Notes under the pieces: generated by a model | The model's input: only the letters and a program-made list of their open reading frames with translations | Database searches by the model: none | What the model was told of the DNA's origin: nothing | Translations under genes and position numbers: made by a program | Shown here: positions 1-11,867 of the stretch, piece after piece | Position numbering within the stretch: the stretch's first letter is position 1 | Layout: each line of letters begins with the position of its first letter | Origin: Adiantum capillus-veneris | Taxonomy: Eukaryota; Streptophyta; Polypodiopsida; Polypodiales; Pteridaceae | Direction of reading: 5' to 3' | NCBI GenBank assembly: GCA_014529385.2 | Contig: CM043969.1 | Coordinates: 15,813,446-15,877,445 of the forward strand | DNA: 64,000 nucleotides

Positions 1-429
1 TTTTCATCAATTTTCTCGATATTGAGACTTAAAAATGGATAAATCCAACAAAAAACAATAAAGTTGTTTTTTTCAATGGATTTTCTTAATTATTGGATTT
101 CACTTTGCTTTTTTAGCGCATTGTGTTATTTTCTTTGATTTTTCCAATAAATAGGTCAAAAATTAATAATAAATAGCAAAGGAGCTCAGATGAAAAAACT
201 AAAGACACAATGGTGATCAAAAAGACAAGGCGGACAAGAACAAAACATTTCAATCAAATCGACAGATGGAAGCGGGAAGCCTAAATTAGGCGGCCAGACC
301 TACTTTTGCAGAATTCTTGCAGAATGAGCTATAGTGATCCAATTGGGGAAATTTTTGAGTCTAACATAGATTTCACGGCCTAGTAGGACTAACAGGGGAA
401 TCTGGGGAAAAATGGTTCGAGAAGTTCGG

Positions 430-441
430 GTATATATACCC
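430..441 (+). promoter_or_regulatory. TATA-like box of a putative internal promoter
   Basis: GGTATATATACC is a strong TATA-type motif about 125 bases before a mini-exon carrying an ATG and a splice donor. The equivalent position in the giant element (around 57390) is similar overall but lacks a clear TATA. Promoter activity is inferred. Confidence 0.4.
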
Positions 442-562
442 AAGGTAGGCTAAAATCACCTCATTTCCACTTGTTGCTTTTGGAGAGAGAGCTTTCGACC
501 CTCCTCGCGCGTATTTTCCGGAGTCCACAATCACCCTTTCTCAGCGCCTTCTCACACGAGAC

Positions 563-569
563 ATGAGGG
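563..569 (+). other. Mini-exon ATGAGGG with splice donor (3' ORF leader)
   Basis: GACATGAGGG is followed by GTAAGT, a consensus 5' splice site. The paired acceptor is ...TTAACAG at 1981-1988, giving a putative intron at 570-1988. Joining the 7 bases to the next exon keeps this ATG in frame with the ATG at 1994. The same arrangement and frame occur at 57524-57530/59511 in the giant element, which supports a real conserved intron. Confidence 0.55.
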
Positions 570-1231
570 GTAAGTTCTATACTTATCAATGATCCATTTT
601 GTACGGCCGGTAGTAGCTAGCCTAAACCCCTGGAAAAAACCCTAGAATCCGAGCAGTGCACGAAGACCTATGACCAAAAATCAACCATAGCAGCCTGTCA
701 GCTCAACCGAATCCGATGAGATTTGAATTGTAGCATGCACCAACATAATAGAACACTTCTATAGCAACAGTTGACCATTAGGCAAGGGTTGAGGGGGACC
801 CAAGTAGAAAAGCCAGGTTTTTGACAGATGGCAGAATTAGATTCTGATTCCACAAACAGCTTGCATACAAGGTCTATACACAATGTATATGATTGGTTTC
901 ATAAAATCAATCAAGCCAAGCCCTTGAAAAGCAGAAAATGGCTTGAAGGCTACAAAGCGTCAAATTCGACATACGAGGTCAAACTCCAAATGGGCCAAAA
1001 TTGGATAAGTTGCTTCACGACTATGTTGTGGACAAGTCCATAGCATCAAAAGTGACTAACCAACTCTACAGGCCATGTAGTCACAAGAATCAGAGATTTC
1101 AGAGTCGACAAAGCACGAAGTGATGCCAACAAGACCAAAGTTTACCAAATTCAATTTAGGACTTGTTTTAGGTGTATAGAATGTGTTTAGGTCAAAATTT
1201 TCAAGTTTTACAAGAAAAAATTGACTGCTAA

Positions 1232-1823
1232 AAATAATCACGATTATTTACTTTTGCAATAATTTGGATTGAAAATTGTATCATCACCTCACCTATCCCT
1301 TTCACACACCTATTACATGCCAAATTTCAAGTATGAGCCAAAATGATCAACTATAACTTGGGAAATTGCCAAAACACGCAAAGAAGTCCTTGCAAGCCAA
1401 ATTCTGAGTTATGAGCCACATTTTTTGATCCAAATCACCTCATTTCACATACACAGTGCCATGCCTAGAACCAAGTTGTACCAAAAAATGTTCATTTTGA
1501 TGAAAAAGTTAATAATGGCGATTATTTACTTTTTTGCCAAGATGGGGGAAATTTGCAACTTTGCCATCATGGGACCAAAGTACATGATGTTCTAAGCCCA
1601 CTAACCAAGTTTGAACAAATTTAGAGCTCAAAATCTCAAAAGTCCTTTATATCTACAGTTTTAGAGACCTAAAGCCTAAATCTGGCACCAATTTCATCTT
1701 GTGCACCCAAATGAGCCCATATTTCACTTTGAGTATCTATTTGGTATATACTTCAAGCCTATAATGCCAAATTTACAAAAAGTTACAAAAATTACTCAGC
1801 TGTAAATAATCATGATTATTTAC
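1232..1823. repeat. Dispersed palindromes of element I (3 copies)
   Basis: The copy at 1802-1823 is a perfect 22-nt palindrome: GTAAATAATCA followed by its reverse complement. The copy at 1232-1249 is the same core with one central mismatch. The copy at 1510-1528 keeps the right half (GATTATTTAC) with a decayed left half. All three lie in the putative intron at 570-1988, separated by about 280 bases of unrelated sequence. Confidence 0.75.
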
Positions 1824-1993
1824 TTTTGTTGCAATTTTGTATTTGGACTTGATAATTTTACTCTTTACATGTTTTTATGCATCTATGCATGTTCAAAAAA
1901 TTGATTTGAAGCAAATTGGACTCAATTTGTCAGCAATTCAGAAGAATCTGCCAAATTTGCTAATTTTGACACTCTATTCACTTAACAGGAGCC

Positions 1994-4900
1994 ATGCAAG
2001 CTGCAGAGAAGGCCAAGAATAAGCTCTCGCAAAAGGAGAAGCTACAAGAGCTACCACCATACCAAATGGACGCCAAAGCTATGTAACTGTGAAGAGAACA
2101 GTTGGAAGAGAACAACACCACAGTGTTCACGAGTAGATTTAAAAGCGAAGATGGACATCAGATAGAACTGCAACTTCTACCAAAAGAAGTATATGATGCC
2201 ACTGCAAAGCCCGAGACCAAAGAAGCTAAATCGAAGGCTGGGGCTGGGGCTCAAATATTTTTACAAATAAGAGCCATGTAGAGTGGATTTCCAAAAAGTT
2301 TATGAGCTCTTGTCCACAATCAAAGAAGATGGAACCTCCCACATATCTGACCAGCAAGGGAACAAAGTCAAAGTGGTGATTACAAAAGAGATGGTGGTAG
2401 AAGCTCTCAAACTACCAACAGAAGGAATGACAATGAGGGCAAGAGATAGAAATACGGTAGGAACCTTCACCAAGGAAACCACCGCTGCGACATTTGCCGA
2501 CCTCATCCAAAAATAGGTGGAAGAGCCTGCAAGATTGTATCATTAGCACTTCCACTTCCTTGCCAAGAGACCACCAAGGTATACGACACCCAATCATGCG
2601 GTTGCCACCACATTTACACAAGTTCTCAAATCAACAACCATCCAACCAATTGACCCTGCACAGTACATGTTTTCCACATTGAAGGGGACAAAGAAAGAAG
2701 GAAAAATAACATATCTGGGAGCCCCAAAGGTTCTAACCAGAATTGCTTACCATGCTATAGAAAGCTGTGGCAGCACATCAGGAGGAGCCACAACAGAAAC
2801 AGGCCAGATTTGAAAGAGAAAAACATTCCTATGAAGGCAGCCGCCAAGCACAAGGAAAGGACCCGACAAAGTGGGTACCAATTGAATTGAAAGGACCAAG
2901 AACAAAGCACCATGCCAGGAAACAGCCAAAAGATCCCACAGAACTATTGGAAAAAATGTATCAGGAGGCAGAAGCTTTGAAACTGAAAGAAGGCCAAGAA
3001 GCGGAATGGAAAGCTAAAGAGGCGGCGGAGCAACAAAAACAAGCAGAAGAAGCAACGTCACAAGGAGAAGCCTCGCATGAAGAACAAGGTGACATGTCTC
3101 CCCGACCTTCTTCATCTACTTCAGAATAGCATGATCACCCCATGCCGAGCCCACCACCATCACCAGCAGATAAAGCCATAGAAACTGAGCCCACAAAGGA
3201 AACAGAGCCTAAACAAAGAGAAGCAGTTGAATCCGCACAACAGGAAGCTACTACACAAGAGCAACACAAAGAGCAAGAACCAGAGACAGATAGGGCAATG
3301 AGTCTTGCACCAAAGGATACCACAAAGTCTGAGTAAACAAGAGAACGTGATTCCAAAGAAACCCCTTCTACCTCTACACAACAAGAAAAGACCGAGGCAT
3401 CCATGAAGCCTCATGATGACAAAGCAGAAGGAGGCCAGTCTCACAGCCTCAAGGGCAAGAACAACCAGCCGCCGCAGCCAAGAGAGACACAAGAGATGAC
3501 CAAGACATCTAGGCAGCTAGCAAGAAATGAAGAATGGAAATCAAATGATGAGGTAATCCTGCAAGTCACTGAAGATGCAAGGCAAATGCAGGACATGACA
3601 GAAAGACTCCGATCAGTAGCACTTAGCCATAGCACAAAGGCTAAAGAACTAGAGATGATGATTGACGCTCTCCAAAGGGAGCTAGATGACAGATTAAATG
3701 TCATCATAGATCTACAAAAGCAAGTGTGGGAATTGAAAGCTGAAGCTGAACAACATCAGCTAGCAAGGGATAAATAGCAAAAGGAGATGGAGGAATTAGG
3801 TGACCTACTGACGGAGTTGTCGGATGCTTGCAAAGCCAAAGATGAACAGCTGACAGAAGTTACCAACAACCTTCTAAATAAAACCCTATCAGTTCAGAAA
3901 AGTCAAGTACAATTAGATGTAGCAAACGCTTCCCTATAATACTCAGAGTAGAGAATAAATGATCAGGCAACTTTTTTGTGGTGAATACGAGAAAATCCCG
4001 CAGTAGCCTCGATCAAAGGAACAGATGAGGTCTACAAAGAATTAGAGAAAAAGAACAAAGACCTCAAGATGGAGCTTAAACTAGACAAGTCTCAGCAAAG
4101 AGACCTAGCTTTAATGCGGTTGCAACTAGAAGAAGAGCTGCTAAAAGAAATAGCTGAGCTTAAAAGAGTTAACCAGCTGTTGAGAGACGGATGGCCAAAA
4201 ACTCAAGAAGAGGTGAGCACTTTAGAACAGCCACAGACAGATATCCCCTCAGTTTCTTTCACAGAGATGAAGACATAGCTAGCACAAGGGATAGGTGGCG
4301 AGGAATAATTCCAGGTACAAATAACAAAAACTGATACAGTGCCAATGGTCCATCTATCAAAAGCTGAGGAAGATGCACTGAAAGAAAAGATTACACAAGA
4401 GGTGGATGAGTAGTGGAAAGCAGTGATGGATTAGGAGTTGAGAGTTCTTTACTCCATCAATGTTACATAACTCACTTCCAATCAAATCAATGTGCAATGG
4501 CATCAGCAATCCCTGCCATATCCTTTGATAAAGGTGGAGCTGCTCCAAGTCAAAGAGAGGATTTACAAAGATATGCAAGTAGAAGGCACATATCAAGACC
4601 ACCCAAAGTGGAGGCTGAGATGGTTGAACAAGAATCCAAAGTATCAAATTCTGTTCACAAGAGCACCTGTGGCACTTCAAAAGGATCCCACTTTTTGTCA
4701 TGTACCAAGAGTAAGGACCTGGCAAGCACATGAGGCAATAACAAAGATGCGGCCAGCCTGACTAAACTACCCGAGGTTGCCTATTCTAGAAAAGGGACCA
4801 CCGATAGAAGAACTAACAGGCACCATGTCATTCTTCAAAATTCTTTCAAATCTATAATGTGCAATGCTATATAAAATTTGCCGAATGCTTCTCACTTGCA

Positions 4901-5180
4901 TCAAAATTTTCCATGAGCCAGAGCAAGCTGGCACCCCGTGGATGTCATTCCTCGAGGGTAATAAAGGTTTATGCTACAATTTCAATGGCCAACCTTCCAA
5001 AGAAGTCCTCTATGGCTTCTACACCAGGTGTATGTTCTCACCTTCACACAATATGTTGGAGTTTGAGGAAGCGTTCTACACAAGGTTCTTCACTTGGTGA
5101 AGGAAGATATTTGGGCCAGCAACCTAACTTCGAGATTTGTAGGCTACTCAGTAGTGGAGCCAAAAAACAGAGTCACTATG
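1994..5180 (+). pseudogene. Decayed 3' ORF of element I
   Basis: Remnants match the 3' ORF at 59516-62782 in order. Near 2283 is an N-terminal block (VYELLSTIKEDG versus VYELATSIQKDG). Around 2700-2760 there is a match to ILTRIAYEAIG. At 2767-4280 come Lys/Glu/Gln-rich coiled-coil segments. At 4490-5100 comes the C-terminal block (LPYPLIK, HVPRVRTW, LEFEEAFYTRFFT). Many stops and frameshifts separate them. The encoded protein is of unknown function, with no signal peptide or membrane segment, so an envelope role is not supported. The start follows the acceptor at 1988. Confidence 0.75.
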
Positions 5181-5316
5181 CAGTTTTTGTAGGTTCCAGA
5201 TAAAGAGAGAAAGATCAGATATGAAAAGGCCTTAAATGCGCTTAAAGATTGCCTCGCAAGCCGTCAATCCGAAGACTATTTCAGCCCATAAAGTTGTGTC
5301 AAGGGACAACACAGAC

Positions 5317-5330
5317 GAGGAGGGGGGGAA
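5317..5330 (+). promoter_or_regulatory. Polypurine tract of element I
   Basis: GAGGAGGGGGGGAA lies directly against the TGTTAGCAGC start of the LTR. This is the position and composition expected of the plus-strand primer of a Gypsy element. Confidence 0.85.
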
Positions 5331-6241
5331 TGTTAGCAGCAAGCTAAATCAAATACCATTTTTTGTAGCTCTCGTTGTAAAAACATTTATTATTTTGCTA
5401 AATCAGGAATATTATTACTCTTATTTTTTGGGTAATCCTTGTAATTGATGAGCCGGGGCTTTAAGCTTCCAGATTGTATTAACCTGTCATTACCCGTCTT
5501 TAGTTAGAGCTCCCAAATTTTTAGTTTTGACCACCAAAAACCTTGGCTAAGGTTTAAAAGTCAATTTTTGTACGTTATTATTAAGTTTTGGATAATGAAA
5601 TACATAGCGTGAGCTAATGGCGCTCACTTCTCTCCTTCTCATGCTTCCTACTCCCTCCCCGGTTGTCACATTGCAATCACGCTTGTTGCATTGCAACCGC
5701 AGGTAAGAGCTCCATGCATTGACGTAAACACTTCACGGTATTTCATGGCTTTTGGCTTCGCCCACCCACGGCCTAATTTCATCATAAGTAGGAATTTACA
5801 CTTCAAAATCAAAAACTAAGCATGGGCGGGATATTGGGGCATCATTGCTAAGCATTTAGGTGCATTCTAAGTCGAAAACAACTAGGTCAAAAATCCACTA
5901 CTGTGCGATTTTGACACTTAACCTAAAGTGGGATTTGAGACCATAAGCATGTGTGCATAGGTCTGATAAACATGTCCTAGAAGTTTTGTTTTGTTTCGAT
6001 GTCATTTGATCCTATAACAGATGTGATTTGTTTGCCGATGAGTGATTGGCTTTTGGTATTTCAGTCACTTGAGTGTAACTTGAGTTAGATGCGAGTTGTT
6101 TGTTGTTTGTGAAGAGATTGACAACCTCTTGTAGCCTCTATGCACTAGTCGAGTCAGCTTCATCCCATGGATTGACAATTTAATTGTGGTTCTCGCTAAA
6201 TCTGCAATAAGATAGGAGTGAGGTTAGACACCAGTCCCACA
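5331..6241 (+). repeat. LTR of element I (about 911 bp)
   Basis: It begins TGTTAGCAGC after the polypurine tract and ends ...CCCACA. A diverged copy lies inverted at 30973-31824 with the same two ends, which sets both boundaries. The segment from about 5900 to 6240 (ATGCACTAGTCGAG..., GAGGTTAGACACC) is the best conserved part. Confidence 0.85.
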
Positions 6242-7860
6242 ATCTTTGCCAACCAAACAAGCTATGAATTGTTCTTTGGAATTGTAATTTTTTGCTTACC
6301 ATAATATATATGTTTTGTCTAGTGATTGGGTTAATTGTGTGTACAAATCCTCTCGGTTCATTGCAAGATAACTACACTTATGTCAAAAGAAATGTTATAG
6401 TCTATAAGGGGTAGTATGATGGGATCCGGTGAAAGAAGTATTTCATTGAGCCTTTCTGGGCCAAAGAGAAACACTATACGTTGTTGAAAGTGTATTTTAC
6501 TGCTAATCCATATGTTAATTGTAATAGATCGTAGAGTGGAAGCGATAGAAATCCACATCGTGTGGATTATTCATCTAGGATATTTTTAATATGTGAAAAA
6601 TGTAGATGTAAGAGAAGTGAAGAAAAGAGATTTTTCCCTCCAAAGCCCTATTCTTTACCGTAGGCAATAAGGATACTATGGGGAGAGATGTACATGTAGC
6701 AAGGAGAACCCCAAAATTTGTAGAGAGAATGACTTTCTAAGAGTGAGAGAGATAGATTTGGTTAGTGAGAGAGATGAAATTAGAGATATATGTTGGATTA
6801 GAGATGAAAAAGAAAACAACAAGAAACCAACAAAATATCAAAGTAAAACACATCTTACGTGACAAACTCTTTGGGAGTTATTCACCATTTTGATGGAGGG
6901 AGAAGAAGAGGGAAGACTTCAAGCATTGATTGATGTGCACCAAGTTCAAGACCTCCTTTGATTAGAATCGATTTTCCAAGGACAGCTTACAAGATTGCTG
7001 GTCTTCCTCTAGGAGCAAGTGTAGGCTTAGGCTTATGTTAATGGCTAAGTACAATTAGGCATCAATCCTCTCACTCCCTCATGAATGGTCTTCAAGGAAT
7101 ACGTGGTCCCCTTTTATAGGTGAAGGGAATCCCTAGGGGTTACACAAGAAAGAGAAGAGCCAGTGTGAGCATGAATTGACAAAGTTTGAAATGGGTTGTC
7201 CTTGCATGATGTGGGTAGACTGGGGTCCACCATTTTGATCATATCTCCTCAATTGTGGACCAAATAAAAAAGTAAATATAGGGGAGGGCAGAAAATTCAA
7301 CTCATAATCTATGGCCCCCATTTTATTTACTCTTTCTAATTTGAATTGGAACCTAGTGCAAAAAAATCATCAAAATAGGATACATTTTTTGTAGCAAAAG
7401 TCTTCTTGTGGTCCCCTTAGCTTAGACTCTCATTTGATTCCAATGGACGCCTCATGCAATATGAAAGCATGACATTTCTCCTTGACAAAGTTTTGTAAGC
7501 ATCCTTGCAATAATGCATTAAAATAGGTGTATCTTTAAAAATCATGCAGGCTAGTGTCCCAATAGGATTTGATTCCTTCCTAGTAGCTATTAATAAGAAA
7601 TACATGAAAAATACATAGAATATATATATATTGGAAGTTACCCTAGATATAGGATCTAGCTAGGGTGTGAGATGGTAATGAGATAGTAAAAAGAAAGAAT
7701 CAATGCTTTTTGTCCAAAGTTAAAGAGACGGAGCTATTGATGCTTTTGTCTATAGTACTTTCTAATGGCAAAGTCAGAATATGTTACCCTTGAGATAAAT
7801 ATTAAGATGATATAGAATGATGATTATTGTTCTTAGATATGCATATGTACATTATGGGAA
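6242..7860. other. AT-rich spacer without recognisable gene
   Basis: Only short ORFs occur, none with a recognisable domain. The segment from about 6600 to 7130 is rich in GAGAGA-type purine tracts. I see no RNA gene. It may be unrecognised decayed repeat. Confidence 0.5.
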
Positions 7861-7866
7861 ATATAC

Positions 7867-8345
7867 TTATTTATCTAAAAAAATTGCAAGATAGATCTTG
7901 TAGCATTTGTTCCCAATATGTACGAGAAATCTACTTTTGATAGTGATATGGCTTAGCGCTCGATAGTCCACACACATGCGGTATGTATGATCTTTCTTTT
8001 TCACTAAAAGGACTAGAGAGCAAAAGGGAGAGGAGCTACGCATCACCATCCCTTTGTCTACCAATTCTTGTACTTGCCTCATGATCTCCTCTTGTTAAGC
8101 TTTGGAAACTCAATGAGGAGGCTTGTTAGGCGGTGAGCTTCCTGGTAGGAGCTCAATTTGATGGTCATCATCCCCTCATTTTGGAGCTAAGTCCATAGGG
8201 ATATCATTGATGAACACATCTTGGAATCAAATTAGAAAATTAGACAAGTCTAACTCCTCTTGACTCCTAACACTTTGCTTTGTTAAAACATTAACATCAT
8301 TTATAGACTCTTTGACAAAAATCATGTACGCAAAAACTGAGCTTT
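7867..8345 (-). pseudogene. Gypsy pol fragment (protease-RT linker and RT start)
   Basis: On the minus strand, residues such as QELVDKGMV and KKKDHTYRMCVDYRALS match the start of a Gypsy reverse transcriptase. The preceding sequence is the reverse complement of 19060-19320, so this is the same family as the broken element at 18607-22663. It stops before the catalytic region and is interrupted by stops. Confidence 0.75.
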
Positions 8346-9200
8346 TCATTGATTAGTCGGAAGCAGGTAGATTTTCAAGTGGTATAGTATGACCGGGCTC
8401 ACTAGCATCTATATACATGCTCTTTTCCTAATTTCATCGAAAGAGGAGGAACATGAAGAAGAAGGAGAAGAGGGTGACCTCTTTCTTTTCTTTTTCTTCC
8501 TTTGTTTCCTCTCTTCCCTTTTAGAGTGACGAGGAGAAGGACTATGGGTTGACCGTTTCCTCTTCGGAGGAGTTGGCAATCATCTAGACCACCATCTTCG
8601 TGGAGCCACATCTTTAGAGGAATTTAAGGATTTGCTTCTTTCATATTCTTTGGATTCCTCCTCTCTTATGGAAGAGAGTCTTATTTTGGTATTCTCATCT
8701 CAAGAGGCTTCCTAAGTGCTCTCTCCTCTTGGAGAGGAATGGAAAAAATCCCAAAAGCACGAAGCTTAGTAACTTTGTCTTGCAAAGCAGGGTTGCCCAT
8801 AGCTTGCTACAACCTAGTAACAGGGTAATTAACAAACATGGAGACATCATCATTAGCACCTTCATGTGAAAAATCAAAGTTATCAATGTTGATTATACTC
8901 TCTTGGTTATTGTCATCCATGCTAATTAAACTTACGTATATAATTACTTTGTGCTTTGGTACCCTCAAAAACCTTAGTCACTACTCTTCTTTACCTTTGA
9001 AAATTAGTTCTCAAGCATCCACACTAGTGGTTTAGACATTGTTGATTGCTCTAAGACAAAGTGCAAGAACTCCATCTTCTCAACAAGCTTGGCTTTTTGG
9101 CTTGCCTTTGTCTTAACCATTATTGAGCCACAAGCAAGGTCAAGAGGAACCATAATCAACCAAGCAATGTTAGACCCTCTCCACTAGTCTAAACCAGTGG
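8346..9200 (-). other. Probable gag/protease remnant of the minus-strand Gypsy fragment
   Basis: It lies between the RT remnant and the LTR-like sequence of the same minus-strand element, where gag and protease would be. No reading frame of convincing length or recognisable zinc knuckle survives. Assignment is by position only. Confidence 0.35.
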
Positions 9201-10101
9201 TGGTGTATGCTCTCAACTTCTCAACAAGCTTGGGGAAGGAGATGGAGTTCTTGCACTTTTCACTTCACACAATGAGTGTGTGTGTGTGTGTGAGTGTGTG
9301 TGTAGAAGATTATGCCCCTCAAGCCAGCCCCCCCCCCTTTCTTTGGTCGACCCCCTCTCATTGGACCCCCTTCAAGCCTAGCCAATAACATGCATATGCA
9401 TACCAAGCAAGCATACTAGCGTTGGGACAAGTGTCCCCCTTTCCCATTTGAGAGAGGGGACTTGATAAATGCATATACAATTAATTAAACTAGCTACATT
9501 ATCATTGGACCCTTGAGAGGCCAACCAATAGGCTTTAGGCACACCATGAGGGCAACATGAAGAGGAAGTTGACAAGTATCCTTGTTACTTCTTTAGACAA
9601 TGCTTGACTTGTGTGAGGGGGTGTGTGTTCTCTCTACATCTCCTACAATGAGGGCTCACCCCCCCTTGAGTAGGGATCATGTTGACTTTTGGGAACACCT
9701 TGAACCCTTAAATCTTTGGTAAGGTTCTAACCTCAAGCTTAGTCCCAGCACCTCAAGCACGACAAACACCTCAAGCACCTTAGTCAGCAAGCACGACAAG
9801 CACCTCAAGCTTGGGCCGGGTTTCCATGTCAAGTACAGCCCTTGAAGGTCAAAGGACCTTTAGCACTAACCTTTGGGGTCTTTAATGAAGCTAACCCTAA
9901 GGTCTTTAAGCTCCATTGGGTAGCCTTGCTCTTTGATAGACCCTCTCTCATTTGGACCCTGTTAACCTTGGCCCCATGTTGAGATAGATCCATAAGCACA
10001 TGTCTATATTCTAACCCTTGTTCGCGTTTATTCTCCCACATTAAATGATCAGTTTAATATGAGAAAATCATTTGGTTGGTTAGATATTAGATTTTATGAC
10101 A
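9201..10101 (-). repeat. LTR of the chromovirus-like Gypsy family (minus)
   Basis: Read on the minus strand it starts TGTCATAAAATC at 10101 and matches the LTR at 22664 onward (GGGAGAATAAA, AGACATATGCTTATGGAT and a following CTTAGGGTTAGC). The inner end is uncertain. It contains a GT microsatellite at 9275-9303. Confidence 0.65.
9275..9303. repeat. (GT)n microsatellite
   Basis: An alternating GT run with one GA interruption, within LTR-like sequence. Confidence 0.9.
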
Positions 10102-10975
10102 CCACTCTTAACATTAAAAGGTTTACGATTACACAGTGTAGAATGTAGCAGTTATGGACCTTGTCATCTGTTAAAAAAGTTTGAATTACCCAGTTTGTAC
10201 GTTTGGAATTGGTAGCACTTTTGACAACCTTAGGTAGACCAAGGGAAAGATGTCCTTCCTACTACATAGGAGGTTGTGATGTGCACTACTATGATGTCAA
10301 CAACACGACATGTACTATGATGTGCATGACATGTACTTCAAGTCCAAACGCTCAACTCCAATAAGAGTGTATACCAAAGGCACATTTTCCCACTGGGTTT
10401 TTCACCATTGATCATCCACATTTTTAGACCCTAATCTAGAGACACCCATCACTATACTCTTGTAAATATTCCTTCTACAACACCAATTAGGATATGGCTA
10501 CCCAGGTCATTCATAAAAGAGAGAAACGGATGCATGTCTCCATATGCTTATCAAAAGCATCTTTTATCTTCAAGGGAGACAACAAAGCTGTATAAAAAAA
10601 TGGCAACTTAAGGAATGGCCTACAATGACAAGAAATGATGACATTAGCAAGAGATCTCTCAACAACAAAACATAAGGAGATCAACAGTGTTGAAGCTAGT
10701 GAAGTATCTTAGGTCGACCACAAAAGCAGACACATCAAGAGAAATCTTCATGGCCAAAGTAGAACCAACAAGAAGAATGAGAAACAAATACAAATTACCT
10801 CAACAATTGAAGTACAATACACGCATCAAAAGGAACACAGTAGATATGAAGAAATCAAGGAAGGGGGAGCGTCATCAATGACAAAGCACTTCCCAAACAA
10901 AATACTAACCTCGAAGACACAACTGAATGCAACCCTATGACAAGACTGCACATGGTTGTGTCAAGGACACAAGCT
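10102..10975 (+). other. Decayed 3' internal region of a Gypsy element
   Basis: Only short ORFs are present. From about 10640 the sequence leads into a polypurine tract (10976-10988) and LTR, so it is probably the 3' internal end of that element. Nothing recognisable is seen at 10102-10640. Confidence 0.4.
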
Positions 10976-11867
10976 AGGAAGGGGGGAATGTTAGAGGACT
11001 GATCAAACGCCCACCTAGCCGAACATGTAGCCAAACACTACATTTGTACTCTATTAATTTTCCGAGCTAGTGTAGTGATACTTTGGGTAAATCCTGATTC
11101 CAGAGTAGCAGCAGTCAATTCCCTACGTGTAATGATTTCATGATAATTGTAAAGGTCCACGTGAGCCAATCACTGGCCATTTAGAATGCCCTAGGTATAA
11201 AGATCAATAACTTTAATGTGAAAGGAGGCTTGTCTTTAGAAGAAGAGAGGAGCTCTACAAACTTCCACTTAAGCTACAAAGCTGCTCCAACTTGTAATTT
11301 AATTTTCTAATGATTTGGTAATCCGTTTTCAAATTCAAAACTTGCATTGTGTTCCTCTCTCTTTGATCTTTCATTCAAGTGTAAGCATTGTCAATTTTGA
11401 TGTGGTTCGTGACTACACGTCTATGAGTCTTAATTGCAAATTTGATTGCTTAAATCATTGTTTTTAGTTGTTTTGACTATAGGAGAGTGTTCCTAGACCA
11501 TAGGGCAATATTTTTGGATGATTTTATTGCAATTTTCAGGACCTTTTCCATGATGGATTTTGATTTTGATACCTTGTCGGATTTTGGTCAGACTTGATAG
11601 GATAGTGTCCCTAGGTGTCCTAGACCTCCTCCTAAAGTTTTGCTTCATTTTGAGTCTGTTCGAGTGCCAAAATGGCGTGATGACCTAGAGCGGTAAGAAA
11701 AGATATGTAGATTTCCTTGATCATCGAATGTTGGTTTTCTTGTTGAGTTGGTGTGTTTTCTTGTTGAGGTTCACTTTTTGAGATTGAAAATCTCAAAAAG
11801 TCTTCATGCCCCATCCCAATAACTTCCCTGAGTATTGACATTATGTTAGGGCCAGACCGCTATGCTA
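10976..11867 (+). repeat. Polypurine tract and truncated LTR (TGTTAGAGG type)
   Basis: AGGAAGGGGGGAA at 10976-10988 is followed by TGTTAGAGGACTG. The LTR body is related to the element III LTR (shared CCCTAGGTATAAAG, TAAGCATTGTCAATTTTG, ATAGGAGAGTGTT). It stops matching at about 11867, where internal coding remnants begin, so the 3' end was lost by deletion or recombination. A reverse-complement copy lies at about 13430-14345. Confidence 0.7.

Larger units (their letters stand above)
1..6241 (+). mobile_element. Element I: 3' part of a large Ty3/Gypsy retrotransposon
   Basis: The segment has the same order as the 3' third of the giant element at 56750-63784: TATA-like box, mini-exon with donor, intron-like stretch with palindromes, acceptor, long decayed ORF, polypurine tract and LTR. 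The protein remnants match that element's 3' ORF along its length, but stops and frameshifts are frequent, so this copy is old. Its gag-pol part would lie to the left of the window. The LTR ends at about 6241, and no target duplication can be checked because the left end is missing. Confidence 0.85.
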